DNA of 13,986 nt from an uncultured Chloroflexales bacterium (GTDB lineage: Bacteria; Chloroflexota; Chloroflexia; Chloroflexales; Chloroflexaceae). Of the stretch, positions 1 to 6,821 are shown in pieces. How positions within the stretch are numbered: position 1 is the stretch's first letter; the number at the start of each line of letters is the position of its first letter. The notes beneath the pieces are model-generated. The model was given only the letters and a program-made list of their open reading frames with translations, did not search any database and was not told the DNA's origin. A program made the position numbers and the translations under genes. Location of the stretch: NCBI GenBank assembly GCA_937902315.1, contig CALGUG010000063.1, positions 1 through 13,986 of the forward strand, given 5' to 3'.

Positions 1-118
1 GGGGTTCTTGCACGGCGCTTGGGGAAGCTTGCACTACGAACGGGGGTTCTTGCACGGCGCTTGGGGAGACTTGCACTACGAACGGGGGTTCTTGCACGGC
101 GCTTGGGGAAGCTTGCAC
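1..118. repeat. 42-bp tandem repeat array (dimeric 21-bp units), cut by the window edge
   Basis: Nearly three contiguous copies of a 42-bp unit lie here (1-41, 42-83, 84-118). The first is cut by the window edge, so the array probably continues to the left. Copy 2 differs from copies 1 and 3 by two adjacent bases (AG to GA at 68-69). Each unit is a diverged dimer: the heptamer CTTGCAC occurs at 7, 28, 49, 70, 91 and 112, exactly 21 bp apart. There are no spacers. Because 42 is a multiple of three, five of the six frames cross the array without a stop, so coding cannot be inferred from openness. Confidence 0.95.
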
Positions 119-547
119 AGCGTTAGGCTTATAGCGCTTGGGCCGCTTTGTAATAGCTTGCAATAGACCTGCTTGATGTTCGAGGTCGCCAAGCTGGTGC
201 GAGCTAGCAACGAGACTGAGCGGGCGCTCAAGTTTGGACTGCGGGAGTGCGGTGCAGTGCTGTAAGCTCAAAAGATAGGGAGGTACGCTGTTAGCAGCGA
301 TGGCCTTGTTGGCGGTGAGTGTCGGTGTTGTGCATCGAAAAGCAGCCTTGAAGCTGCTCGCGGCAGGCAGCGAGCAAGCTTGCGAAGGACTGGATGGGAG
401 GATGGTCGATTTGGTAGCCGTAGGCGGACGCGCTAGAGGCCGTTTGGGAGGTGAAGCTGCTTACGCCTTATGCTGGATGGTGTGCTTGGGCTGTGTGGGC
501 AGATTATGGCAGAGATAGGGCAGGATCGAATAGCGCGACTTGGGATT
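119..547. other. Gene-free region upstream of the mutY-like gene
   Basis: I find no convincing gene here. Traces of the array decay rightwards (a CTTGCA at 157-162). AGCAGC (341-346) can pair with GCTGCT (353-358), and GCAAGCTTGC at 374-383 is a perfect palindrome. A plus-strand ATG frame at 300-518 encodes a low-complexity Ala/Gly/Leu/Val peptide with no recognisable motif. The GGGAGG at 278-283 lies 16 bases from its ATG, too far for a normal ribosome binding site. Confidence 0.6.
392..434 (+). repeat. Dispersed repeat, copy A (direct)
   Basis: Bases 407-434 (28 bp, core GCCGTAGGCGGACGCG) are identical to 11352-11379. The ten bases GGATGGGAGG at 392-401 match 11338-11347, with a 5-versus-4-base spacer between the two blocks. 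A third copy lies inverted at 11136-11157. Copies A and C both sit shortly upstream of a gene promoter. Confidence 0.9.
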
Positions 548-556
548 TGGTATAAT
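548..556 (+). promoter_or_regulatory. Extended -10 promoter (TGGTATAAT) of the mutY-like gene
   Basis: A perfect TATAAT at 551-556 is preceded by TGG, an extended -10. No good -35 box lies 16-18 bp upstream. Only six bases separate the -10 from the ATG at 563, so the predicted transcription start falls on or next to the start codon. Confidence 0.75.
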
Positions 557-562
557 GGGCCT

Positions 563-1546
563 ATGTCTACAACAAATGTTCTTTTTTCAGATCTGCCCGA
601 GATTCAACAGGCGCTCTTAGACTGGTTTGCTGAGCATGGGCGTGACTTGCCATGGAGACGGACGCGCGATCCTTATCGCGTATTGGTCTCTGAGATTATG
701 CTGCAGCAGACACAGGTCGATCGCGTGTTGCCCAAATATACCGCTTTTCTCGAACGCTTTCCGCGTTTGGAAGATCTGGCCGATGCCCCAAGCTCGGAGG
801 TGATTCGTTTGTGGTCGGGTTTGGGCTACAACCGACGTGCGGTTAACCTGCAACGCACCGCCCGAGCCGTGCTTGATGAGCATGCTGGCGAGTTTCCGCG
901 CTCGTTGGATGCGCTGCTGGCCCTGCCCGGCGTTGGCCCTTATACGGCTGGCGCGATCGCTTGCTTTGCGTTCGAGCAAGATGTCGCCTTTATGGATACC
1001 AATATCCGCCGTGCGCTGCGCCGTCTGTTTGTGGGGCCGGACGAAAGCGCGGCCGCCCAGAGTATGACCGATAAGAGCATGCAGCCGATCGCTCAGGCAG
1101 CGATTCCGGTCGGCAAGGCTTGGAGCTGGAACCAAGCGATTATGGAATTGGGTGCGACGATCTGTACCGCCGCCAAACCGGCTTGTTGGCGTTGTCCGCT
1201 GCGCCAGTTTTGTACTGCCTATCGCGAGCGTCAAAACGCCGATAGCGCGCTCTTCTCTGAGGCGAGCTATCTTGAGCAGCCGCGCAAAGCGCAAGCGACG
1301 CGGCGCGTGACGGAACGGCGCGAGCAGCCCTTTGTTGGCTCGAATCGCTTCTTTCGGGGGCGCGTGGTGGCCGCGTTGCGCACTCTTCCCGAGGGTGCCA
1401 GCATGAGTTTGAGTATGCTCGGCCCGCAGGTGAAAGATGACTATAGCGAGGCCGATCGCGAGTGGCTAGAGGCTATTGTGATGGGTTTAGTGCGCGATGG
1501 TTTAGCTCAGCGCAGCTCAGACGGTGGGGTGCAGCTGCCCGACTGA
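563..1546 (+). CDS. mutY: A/G-specific adenine glycosylase (MutY-like)
   Basis: Base-excision repair glycosylase of the HhH-GPD superfamily. MutY removes adenine mispaired with 8-oxoguanine or guanine. In the 327-residue product I see the catalytic Glu44 in SEIMLQQTQV, the helix-hairpin-helix LPGVGPYTAG (121-130), catalytic Asp145 in VAFMDTNIRR, and a [4Fe-4S] cluster motif C201-x6-C208-x2-C211-x5-C217. The frame is open from an ATG at 470, but a TATAAT box at 551-556 lies inside that extension and the protein-like sequence begins at MSTTN, so I choose ATG 563. There is no Shine-Dalgarno sequence, which fits leaderless translation. After the cluster come only about 110 residues, with no NUDIX-like 8-oxoG recognition domain visible; the tail may be a small winged-helix fold. 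A related mismatch glycosylase of the same superfamily is the main alternative. It appears monocistronic, with a terminator just downstream. Confidence 0.92.
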   Translation: MSTTNVLFSDLPEIQQALLDWFAEHGRDLPWRRTRDPYRVLVSEIMLQQTQVDRVLPKYTAFLERFPRLEDLADAPSSEVIRLWSGLGYNRRAVNLQRTARAVLDEHAGEFPRSLDALLALPGVGPYTAGAIACFAFEQDVAFMDTNIRRALRRLFVGPDESAAAQSMTDKSMQPIAQAAIPVGKAWSWNQAIMELGATICTAAKPACWRCPLRQFCTAYRERQNADSALFSEASYLEQPRKAQATRRVTERREQPFVGSNRFFRGRVVAALRTLPEGASMSLSMLGPQVKDDYSEADREWLEAIVMGLVRDGLAQRSSDGGVQLPD

Positions 1547-1574
1547 GAGCTTAGGTGTTTGGTATAGAACGAGT

Positions 1575-1617
1575 GGGCAAACTGAGATGGAGTGTATCGT
1601 CTCGGTTTGCCCTTTTT
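1575..1617 (+). terminator. Rho-independent terminator after the mutY-like gene
   Basis: A 13-bp stem (1575-1587 with 1600-1612, one G-T pair) encloses a 12-base loop and is followed directly by TTTTT at 1613-1617. It begins 28 bases after the mutY stop. No T-run exists on the other strand, so it is probably one-directional. Confidence 0.93.
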
Positions 1618-1673
1618 GTTATGTTGAATGACCAAATTGACCGTAATCGCTACGTTTTATGATCTATAACCTT

Positions 1674-1901
1674 TTAAAAGCTATAGTTGGCATGGAAGCG
1701 CGCTTTGCAGTTGTTGCATTCGATGATCGGGCGCTCTTGGCCAAGCGGAATGATCGGGATCCAAAAGACATGGATATAGGTGCGTGAAGTTTTGGGTTTA
1801 AAGAGCGCCACTTGGCCACAGTGAGGGCACTGGCGCGGCCCTCCTCCCATGCCTTGGGGATTGTCGCGTAAGACGTCGCGGGTGCCGAAAAATAGAATCA
1901 T
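1674..1901 (-). CDS. Small zinc-ribbon protein (zinc_ribbon_15-like)
   Basis: A 75-residue protein with two CxxC pairs, C25-P-H-C28 and C62-N-N-C65, expected to hold one zinc. Between them lies FWIPIIPLG (46-54), the hydrophobic centre typical of small bacterial zinc-ribbon proteins often grouped as zinc_ribbon_15. The biochemical role of that family is not established, so I assign no function. The frame is open back to an ATG at 1976, but I choose the ATG at 1901-1899: AAGGA (plus-strand 1914-1910) stands 8 bases upstream, and the extra 25 residues carry no family similarity that I can see. Those residues would also run through two inverted repeats at 1939-1976. The gene stands alone, convergent with mutY and divergent from the GAF-phosphatase gene. 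I see no clear terminator for it. Confidence 0.85.
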   Translation of the reverse strand: MILFFGTRDVLRDNPQGMGGGPRQCPHCGQVALFKPKTSRTYIHVFWIPIIPLGQERPIIECNNCKARFHANYSF

Positions 1902-1909
1902 ACAATGTG

Positions 1910-1914
1910 TCCTT
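1910..1914 (-). promoter_or_regulatory. Ribosome binding site that fixes the zinc-ribbon start
   Basis: Minus-strand AAGGA ends 8 bases before the ATG at 1901-1899. No comparable site precedes the upstream in-frame ATG at 1976, which supports the shorter protein. Confidence 0.7.
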
Positions 1915-1938
1915 AGCAGATGATGAGCTGAGGCTGTA

Positions 1939-1962
1939 ACTTGCAGAGAAGTGCCTGCAAGT
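1939..1962. repeat. Perfect inverted repeat in the divergent intergenic region
   Basis: ACTTGCAG (1939-1946) and CTGCAAGT (1955-1962) are perfect inverted complements separated by 8 bases. They lie 38-61 bp upstream of the zinc-ribbon start. This could be an operator or a hairpin in the 5' leader of that gene; the sequence alone does not decide. Confidence 0.6.
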
Positions 1963-1965
1963 GGT

Positions 1966-1976
1966 ATGCTAAGCAT
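1966..1976. repeat. Short palindrome ATGCTaAGCAT
   Basis: An 11-bp palindrome with a single central base lies 4 bp from the preceding inverted repeat. Its right end forms the rejected upstream ATG of the zinc-ribbon frame. It is operator-sized, but its function is unknown. Confidence 0.45.
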
Positions 1977-1980
1977 TGGC

Positions 1981-2014
1981 TAAACCTGCATATAGATCTG
2001 ATCTGTATGGTTTA
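1981..2014. repeat. 34-bp imperfect inverted repeat between divergent genes
   Basis: TAAACC (1981-1986) pairs with GGTTTA (2009-2014). Inside, ATATAGATC (1990-1998) pairs with GATCTGTAT (2000-2008) with one G-T pair, leaving a 3-base bulge on one side. The near-zero loop suits a protein-binding DNA palindrome better than an RNA hairpin. It stands between the two divergent genes. Confidence 0.5.
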
Positions 2015-2236
2015 ACCAAGCAAGTTTTCCCTTACTTACCCGAATGCGAAGATCATTGTACTGTATCTTGCGGTTTGCAAAAAGCCCATGTTTTTTGCGA
2101 CCTCAGGCCGACTTGGTGCCCGTTTTAACCTTGGCTGCTCATAGCTCTGATTTCGAGCTGGTTCTGCCAGATCAGAACGGGCCTGATTGAGCCGATTTTG
2201 CTTTGATGAAGCTAGGTTTGGCCTGTTGATACAGAG
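2015..2236. other. Remainder of the divergent intergenic region
   Basis: No gene is supported here. GCAAAAA (2077-2083) can pair with TTTTTGC (2092-2098), and GTTCTG (2161-2166) with CAGAAC (2173-2178). A minus-strand frame (2036-2320) contains one hydrophobic stretch, but its start lies on the GAF-gene start codon and it runs through that gene's promoter, so I do not call it. Confidence 0.5.
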
Positions 2237-2242
2237 TATAAT
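2237..2242 (+). promoter_or_regulatory. Candidate -10 box (TATAAT) of the GAF-phosphatase gene
   Basis: A perfect TATAAT lies 61 bases before the ATG at 2304 and would give a leader of about 55 nt. No convincing -35 hexamer stands at 16-18 bp. Unlike the other promoters in the window it lacks TGG directly upstream, so it may need an activator or a different sigma factor. Confidence 0.5.
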
Positions 2243-2303
2243 ACAGAGCGCAAACGTCGCTAACAACAAATGATCTCCAAACGCTAAGAACGAAATCAAA
2301 GGC

Positions 2304-5300
2304 ATGAGCGAATCTTCCATAACTCGCCCTACAAAGAAGCAGCTTGAAGCTGAGCTAAAGCTGTTGAGAGAGCAGCGAGCGCGTGATCAACGCATGCTTG
2401 ATGTGCTGTATCAGGTCAGCTTGGCCTGTCGTGGTGTCGCAACAGATCGCGCCATCTTTGAACGCTTAACCGAAGAGTTGCGCGCTGTCTTTCCCCATGA
2501 CTCGAGCTATATTGCTCTTTGCGATTTAACTCGCCCTGATACGTTCCGCATCTCGTATGCGTACGATGAGGGTGTGTATAGTTACGAAGAGAACGTTCCC
2601 TTTGGCCCGCTCTCTGGCCAGATTATTCGTGAGGGTCGGCCGCTTTTGATGCCGGATCTGAATGAGATCCGTGGAACGCTGCAAAACTATCAAACGACCT
2701 TTGGGAATGTTAATAAACTCTCTCGTACCTGGATGGGCGTTCCTTTAGCTTTGGCGGGTGATGTGTTAGGCTTGATTTCGCTGCAAAGTTACGAGCCGAA
2801 TCGCTTCACTGAAGAAGATCTCGAGTTGTTGCGGCGGATTGCATATGTGGCGGCGGTTGCGCTCGAGAATGCCAACCTCTTCCAACAACAGCAAATGTTG
2901 AGCCGCGAGCTAGAGCAGCGCATCGCGGCCCGCACTGACGAACTGCATGTTTTGAGCTTGATCGCCGCCGAGATGGTGGTGCAGCAGCCGCTTTACAGCT
3001 TATTGAGCCGCGCGATCGAATTGATCTTGCCGTTGTTTGATGTAATAGGCGGTAGTCTTTGGTTTTACGATCGTGAACATGAGCTGTTGCGACTGTTGGT
3101 TCAAAAAGGCTTGCCCGATCAGGCTACAGAATCGGTGACCGAGATCCCCAAGTCGAGCCGTCGCATGAAGATCGTGACTGAGAATCGGCCCTTGGTGGTC
3201 GAATCGGGCTTGTCGGCCAGCTCGGGTGGAGTTATTCCAGCCCAGTACGAAGCGCTGTTAGGCGTGCCCTTACGGCTTGGCCCGCGCGCGGTCGGAACGC
3301 TGATCTTTATCGACAACAAACCTCATCAGTTCTCGAGCCAACAGATCGATCTGGCCCAGTTTATCGCCAACCAACTGGCGGTTGCGATCGAAAACGCCCG
3401 TCTTTTGGAAGAGCGCGAGCGCCAGATTCAAGAGCTGAGCGCACTCGGACGCATCAGTCACGCCGCCAATACGTCGCTCAGCTTGAATATGCTCTTGCGC
3501 CAGGTCTACAACGCTTTGCGGCCTTTGATGCAGCTCGATGCCTTTGTGATGGCTGTCTATGATCCCAAGCGCAATGTGATCATCGAAGGGCTGGGGATCG
3601 ATGAGGGCGAGACCTACGAATACTTCCGACGCAACGAGCCTTTGGGCGAGAGTACGCTCAGCGCGTGGGTGATTCGCAAAAAGCAAACCTTGCATTTAAA
3701 GAATCTGCCCGAAGAGATCGGACAGTATCCAGAGCTGAAGATTTTAGTGGCGGGAACGGGACGCGCGGCTGTCTCGTGGTTGGGCGTGCCGATGCTCAAT
3801 CGAGCAAACGATGCGATCGGTGTGATTGTTGTTCAATCGTATAGCGAAAACGCCTTCTCGCAGCAAGATGAACAGTTCTTGACAAATGTGGCTCAACAAA
3901 CAGCCCTCCATTTGCAGAATATGATACTGCTGGATGAGCGTGAGCGCCAGATTCGCGAACTCGATGCGATCGGGCGGATCGGTCAGCTGGTGAGTGCTTC
4001 CTACAATCTGGAAGCGATTTTGGAAGCGGTTCACACCACTATCCGTGATGTGCTGGATGTACCGATCTTCTATCTCTTGCTATGCGAACCCGACACTCTG
4101 CTAGTAACTCATGCGATCTTTATTGAAAACGACGAGCAGCTCGATTTGGGCTGGATCGGCAAGCCGCCTATACCGAATTCGTTGACTGAAGCGATTCTGC
4201 GTAAACGTTCCTCCCTGCTTTTCGATGATCTTGTGGAGTATGAGCGTAGACAATCGTCCAACGATTCGTTGCGCCCGCATCGTTTTGTGCGCGGCAGGCC
4301 GGTGCGCTCTTGGGCCGGTGTGCCTCTGCTCGGCAAAGAGGGCGAAGCCTTGGGTGTGCTCTCGCTGCAACATCCGGAATCGCACATGTACGATCAGCAG
4401 ACGATCGACTTTTTGAATCAGGTCGCCAGCCATGTGAGCTTGGCCGTGCAGAAGATCAAGCTCTTCCACGAGAGCGAACGTCAGATCCGCGAGCTTGATG
4501 CGATCGGCCATATCGGGCGCAAGCTGAGCGCGACTTTTGATCTTAGCCGCATGCTGCAGATCGTCTATGAAGTGCTCGAAGATCTGATCAGCGCCTCGGC
4601 CTTCTATATGGTTCTGCTCGATCCGAAAACGGGAGTTGTGACGCAAGCTATTTATATCGAGCACGGTGTGCAGTTGCCCGATGATTGGCCCGGTCGTCAG
4701 CCTCCTGAAGATAGTTTGACCGGTTGGATACTGCACAACCGCAAGCCGCTCTTATTTGATAACTTGATCGAGGAGAAAGAGCGTCTGGCCGAGATGGGTC
4801 TTGCGCCAGTCTATTGGAATAATGGCGTAGTGCCGCGCTCGTGGGCTGGCGTGCCGCTGCTTGAAGGCGATAACGAGCCGATTGGAGTGATCTCGGTACA
4901 AGACGATCGGGCCGGACTCTACGATGAGCATACGATCGACTTTTTGAACCAAGTGGCAGGTCACCTTAGTTTGGGTGTGCAGAAGGTCAAACTCTTTGCC
5001 GAGCGCGAACAGCGCTTGCAAGAAAATACCCTTTTGGCGATCGAAGCGGAAGAGCACGCTGCCAATGCCGAGCGCCAAGCTCAACGTATGGCTTTGATCC
5101 AACGGGTATCGCTCTTGCTCAACAGTCGTGTCGATCCGCAAGAGACCTTGGATGTGGCTGTGCGCGAATTGGCCAAACTCTTCCAAGTTGACCATGTGGG
5201 CATTATGCTCTTCGATGAAACGGGCGAATTGGGCATGTTGGTGGCCGAGTATCCGCCCAGTGACCGCCTCTTGAAAGAGACGCCTGCCATCAGTCGGCGG

Positions 5301-6818
5301 GCTTTGCGCGATCTTGTCAAACAGCGCAAACCGATGGTGATCGAGTCGGTGCACGAGGCGCCCCTATCGCCTGGTGTGCGCAAACTTTTGACCGACTTCC
5401 AGATTCAGTCGATGATGCTGACGCCGCTGGTTAGTCGCGATGAGGTGATCGGATCGATCGGCTTGGATAGTCTGACCTCGTATCGGCACTTCAGCGAAGA
5501 AGAGCAAGAGTCGTTTATGACGATCGCGGCCACGATCGCGGCGGCTTTTGAAAATGCGCGCTTGTTTGCAGCTGAGCAGGCAGCCCGTCGAACCGCCGAC
5601 ACCTTGCGCGAGGTGGCGCGCGTGCTTTCGAGCACTTTCGACTTGAACGAGATCTTGAGCTTGATCTTGGAACAGCTGCGCACCGTTGTGGCCTACGATA
5701 GCGCCTCAATTCTGTTGGCCGATGGTGAGGTGCTGCGTGCGGCGGCCCATCGTGGTCTGTTCGATGTTGCGAAGATGGATCGCACTAGCTTTGAGGTGCG
5801 TGGCCCAAGCGCGGCCAGCCGTGTGATGGAGACCCGTCTGCCCTTGCGGATCGACGATACCTTGCGTTCGCCCTATTGGGTCGAAGTGCTGGCACGCCAG
5901 TCGATTCGCTCGTGGTTGGGCGTGCCGCTGATCGCCAAAGGCCAAGTCTTGGGTGTGCTCAACATCGATTCGCATACACCAGGTCACTTTAGCGACCGCG
6001 ATATGGAGGTGGCCTTCACCTTCGCCAACCAAGCGGCGGTCGCGCTGGAGAATGCGCGCCTCTACCAAGAGTCGGTCGCGCGCGTTGAGCGCGAGATGGA
6101 GATCGCCCGCGAGATTCAGAGCAACCTCTTCCCGCGCCACTTGCCTCAGATCAACGGTATGACGATCGCGGCGCGCGCTGTGCCAGCTCGCGAGACGGGC
6201 GGTGACTTCTACGATGTGGTTCCGCTGGGGCGTGAACGTTTCGGCCTCTTGATCGGTGATGCTTCGGGCAAGAGCATTCCGGGCGCGCTTTTGATGGCGG
6301 TGGCTCGCTCGACGGCTCGCTCAGAGGCGCGCGACCACGAACTGCCCGAGACGGTTATGCGCGAGACCAACGGCCTGATCGCTTCCGATGTGCCGCCCCG
6401 TTCGTTTGTAGCACTTTCGTATGCGACGCTCGATGTTGATACACGCATCTTGGCGCTCTCGAACGCCGGCCAGCTTTCGCCCCTGCGCCGCAGACGCGAT
6501 GGCACGGTCGAATATTTCGATGTGCCCGGGCCGGTTCTGCCGCTCGGCATTATCTCCGATACACCTTACGCCGCTTTGGAGGTGCCGCTTGAAGCGGGCG
6601 ATCTGCTGGTCTTTTATACCGATGGGATCGTCGAGGCCCACAATGCACGCCAAGAGCTGTTTGGTTTCGAGCGGCTTGAGCAGTTGTTGCGTGAAAACGG
6701 CCACCTTGCACCGGCTGAACTGATCGATGCGATTCTGAAAGAAGTTGAAGCATTTAGCCATGGTGTCGCTCAGCATGATGATATGACACTCTTAGTAGTA
6801 CGGGTGGAGGAAGCCTAA
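2304..6818 (+). CDS. Seven-GAF-domain PP2C (SpoIIE/RsbU-type) serine/threonine phosphatase
   Basis: A 1504-residue, apparently cytoplasmic signalling phosphatase; I see no membrane segment. Seven GAF-like domains lie at roughly 31-193, 213-368, 375-544, 550-722, 727-900, 929-1089 and 1101-1255, joined by charged helical linkers. Repeated cores such as SWxGVPL and ALENARL mark them. A helix with EIQSNLFP (about 1272-1280) leads into the phosphatase, whose metal-site motifs are intact: GGDFYD (1299-1304), GDASGK (from 1318), TDG (Asp1440) and HDDMT (Asp1492-1493). Such enzymes usually dephosphorylate anti-sigma-factor antagonists; no antagonist or anti-sigma gene lies in this window, so the target is unknown. 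No Cys or His signature of a bilin-binding GAF is evident, so the ligands are also unknown. The RBS is weak: AAAGG ends only 1 base before the ATG. The acyltransferase gene follows after 3 bp. Confidence 0.93.
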   Translation: MSESSITRPTKKQLEAELKLLREQRARDQRMLDVLYQVSLACRGVATDRAIFERLTEELRAVFPHDSSYIALCDLTRPDTFRISYAYDEGVYSYEENVPFGPLSGQIIREGRPLLMPDLNEIRGTLQNYQTTFGNVNKLSRTWMGVPLALAGDVLGLISLQSYEPNRFTEEDLELLRRIAYVAAVALENANLFQQQQMLSRELEQRIAARTDELHVLSLIAAEMVVQQPLYSLLSRAIELILPLFDVIGGSLWFYDREHELLRLLVQKGLPDQATESVTEIPKSSRRMKIVTENRPLVVESGLSASSGGVIPAQYEALLGVPLRLGPRAVGTLIFIDNKPHQFSSQQIDLAQFIANQLAVAIENARLLEERERQIQELSALGRISHAANTSLSLNMLLRQVYNALRPLMQLDAFVMAVYDPKRNVIIEGLGIDEGETYEYFRRNEPLGESTLSAWVIRKKQTLHLKNLPEEIGQYPELKILVAGTGRAAVSWLGVPMLNRANDAIGVIVVQSYSENAFSQQDEQFLTNVAQQTALHLQNMILLDERERQIRELDAIGRIGQLVSASYNLEAILEAVHTTIRDVLDVPIFYLLLCEPDTLLVTHAIFIENDEQLDLGWIGKPPIPNSLTEAILRKRSSLLFDDLVEYERRQSSNDSLRPHRFVRGRPVRSWAGVPLLGKEGEALGVLSLQHPESHMYDQQTIDFLNQVASHVSLAVQKIKLFHESERQIRELDAIGHIGRKLSATFDLSRMLQIVYEVLEDLISASAFYMVLLDPKTGVVTQAIYIEHGVQLPDDWPGRQPPEDSLTGWILHNRKPLLFDNLIEEKERLAEMGLAPVYWNNGVVPRSWAGVPLLEGDNEPIGVISVQDDRAGLYDEHTIDFLNQVAGHLSLGVQKVKLFAEREQRLQENTLLAIEAEEHAANAERQAQRMALIQRVSLLLNSRVDPQETLDVAVRELAKLFQVDHVGIMLFDETGELGMLVAEYPPSDRLLKETPAISRRALRDLVKQRKPMVIESVHEAPLSPGVRKLLTDFQIQSMMLTPLVSRDEVIGSIGLDSLTSYRHFSEEEQESFMTIAATIAAAFENARLFAAEQAARRTADTLREVARVLSSTFDLNEILSLILEQLRTVVAYDSASILLADGEVLRAAAHRGLFDVAKMDRTSFEVRGPSAASRVMETRLPLRIDDTLRSPYWVEVLARQSIRSWLGVPLIAKGQVLGVLNIDSHTPGHFSDRDMEVAFTFANQAAVALENARLYQESVARVEREMEIAREIQSNLFPRHLPQINGMTIAARAVPARETGGDFYDVVPLGRERFGLLIGDASGKSIPGALLMAVARSTARSEARDHELPETVMRETNGLIASDVPPRSFVALSYATLDVDTRILALSNAGQLSPLRRRRDGTVEYFDVPGPVLPLGIISDTPYAALEVPLEAGDLLVFYTDGIVEAHNARQELFGFERLEQLLRENGHLAPAELIDAILKEVEAFSHGVAQHDDMTLLVVRVEEA

Positions 6819-6821
6819 TTC

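Larger units (their letters stand above)
1..458 (-). other. Stop-free minus-strand frame with 14-residue Pro-rich repeats (coding doubtful)
   Basis: Reading the minus strand from about 458 to the window edge gives roughly 150 codons without a stop. At the end it contains the repeated peptide SPSAVQEPPFVVQ, the minus-strand translation of the 42-bp array. I see no ATG in the frame and no Shine-Dalgarno sequence. Residues before the repeat are rich in Ser, Pro and Ala and match no family I know. It could be the start of a repeat protein continuing left of the window or a chance open frame. I lean to chance because other frames are also open through the array. Confidence 0.15.

Noticed and set aside
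1..118. 42-bp repeats as a CRISPR array
   Set aside because: Units are directly contiguous with no unique spacers, and no cas gene is present.
300..518. Plus-strand 72-codon frame as a small gene
   Set aside because: The composition is low-complexity, it shows no motif, the ribosome binding site is too distant, and the frame crosses a dispersed repeat.
470..562. N-terminal extension of the mutY-like protein from ATG 470
   Set aside because: The extension contains a perfect extended -10 box and has no conserved-looking residues; the family sequence begins after ATG 563.
953..960. GCGATCGC as a HIP1-type highly iterated palindrome
   Set aside because: I count only three copies (953, 12060, 12514), all inside genes with common codon pairs, so no strong enrichment is shown.
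617..1294. 225-codon minus-strand frame inside mutY
   Set aside because: It is antisense to a clear gene; the residue pattern is what the complement of mutY codons gives and shows no domain.
2036..2320. Minus-strand frame with a hydrophobic segment as a small membrane protein
   Set aside because: It begins on the GAF-phosphatase start codon, runs through that gene's promoter and has a low-complexity tail.
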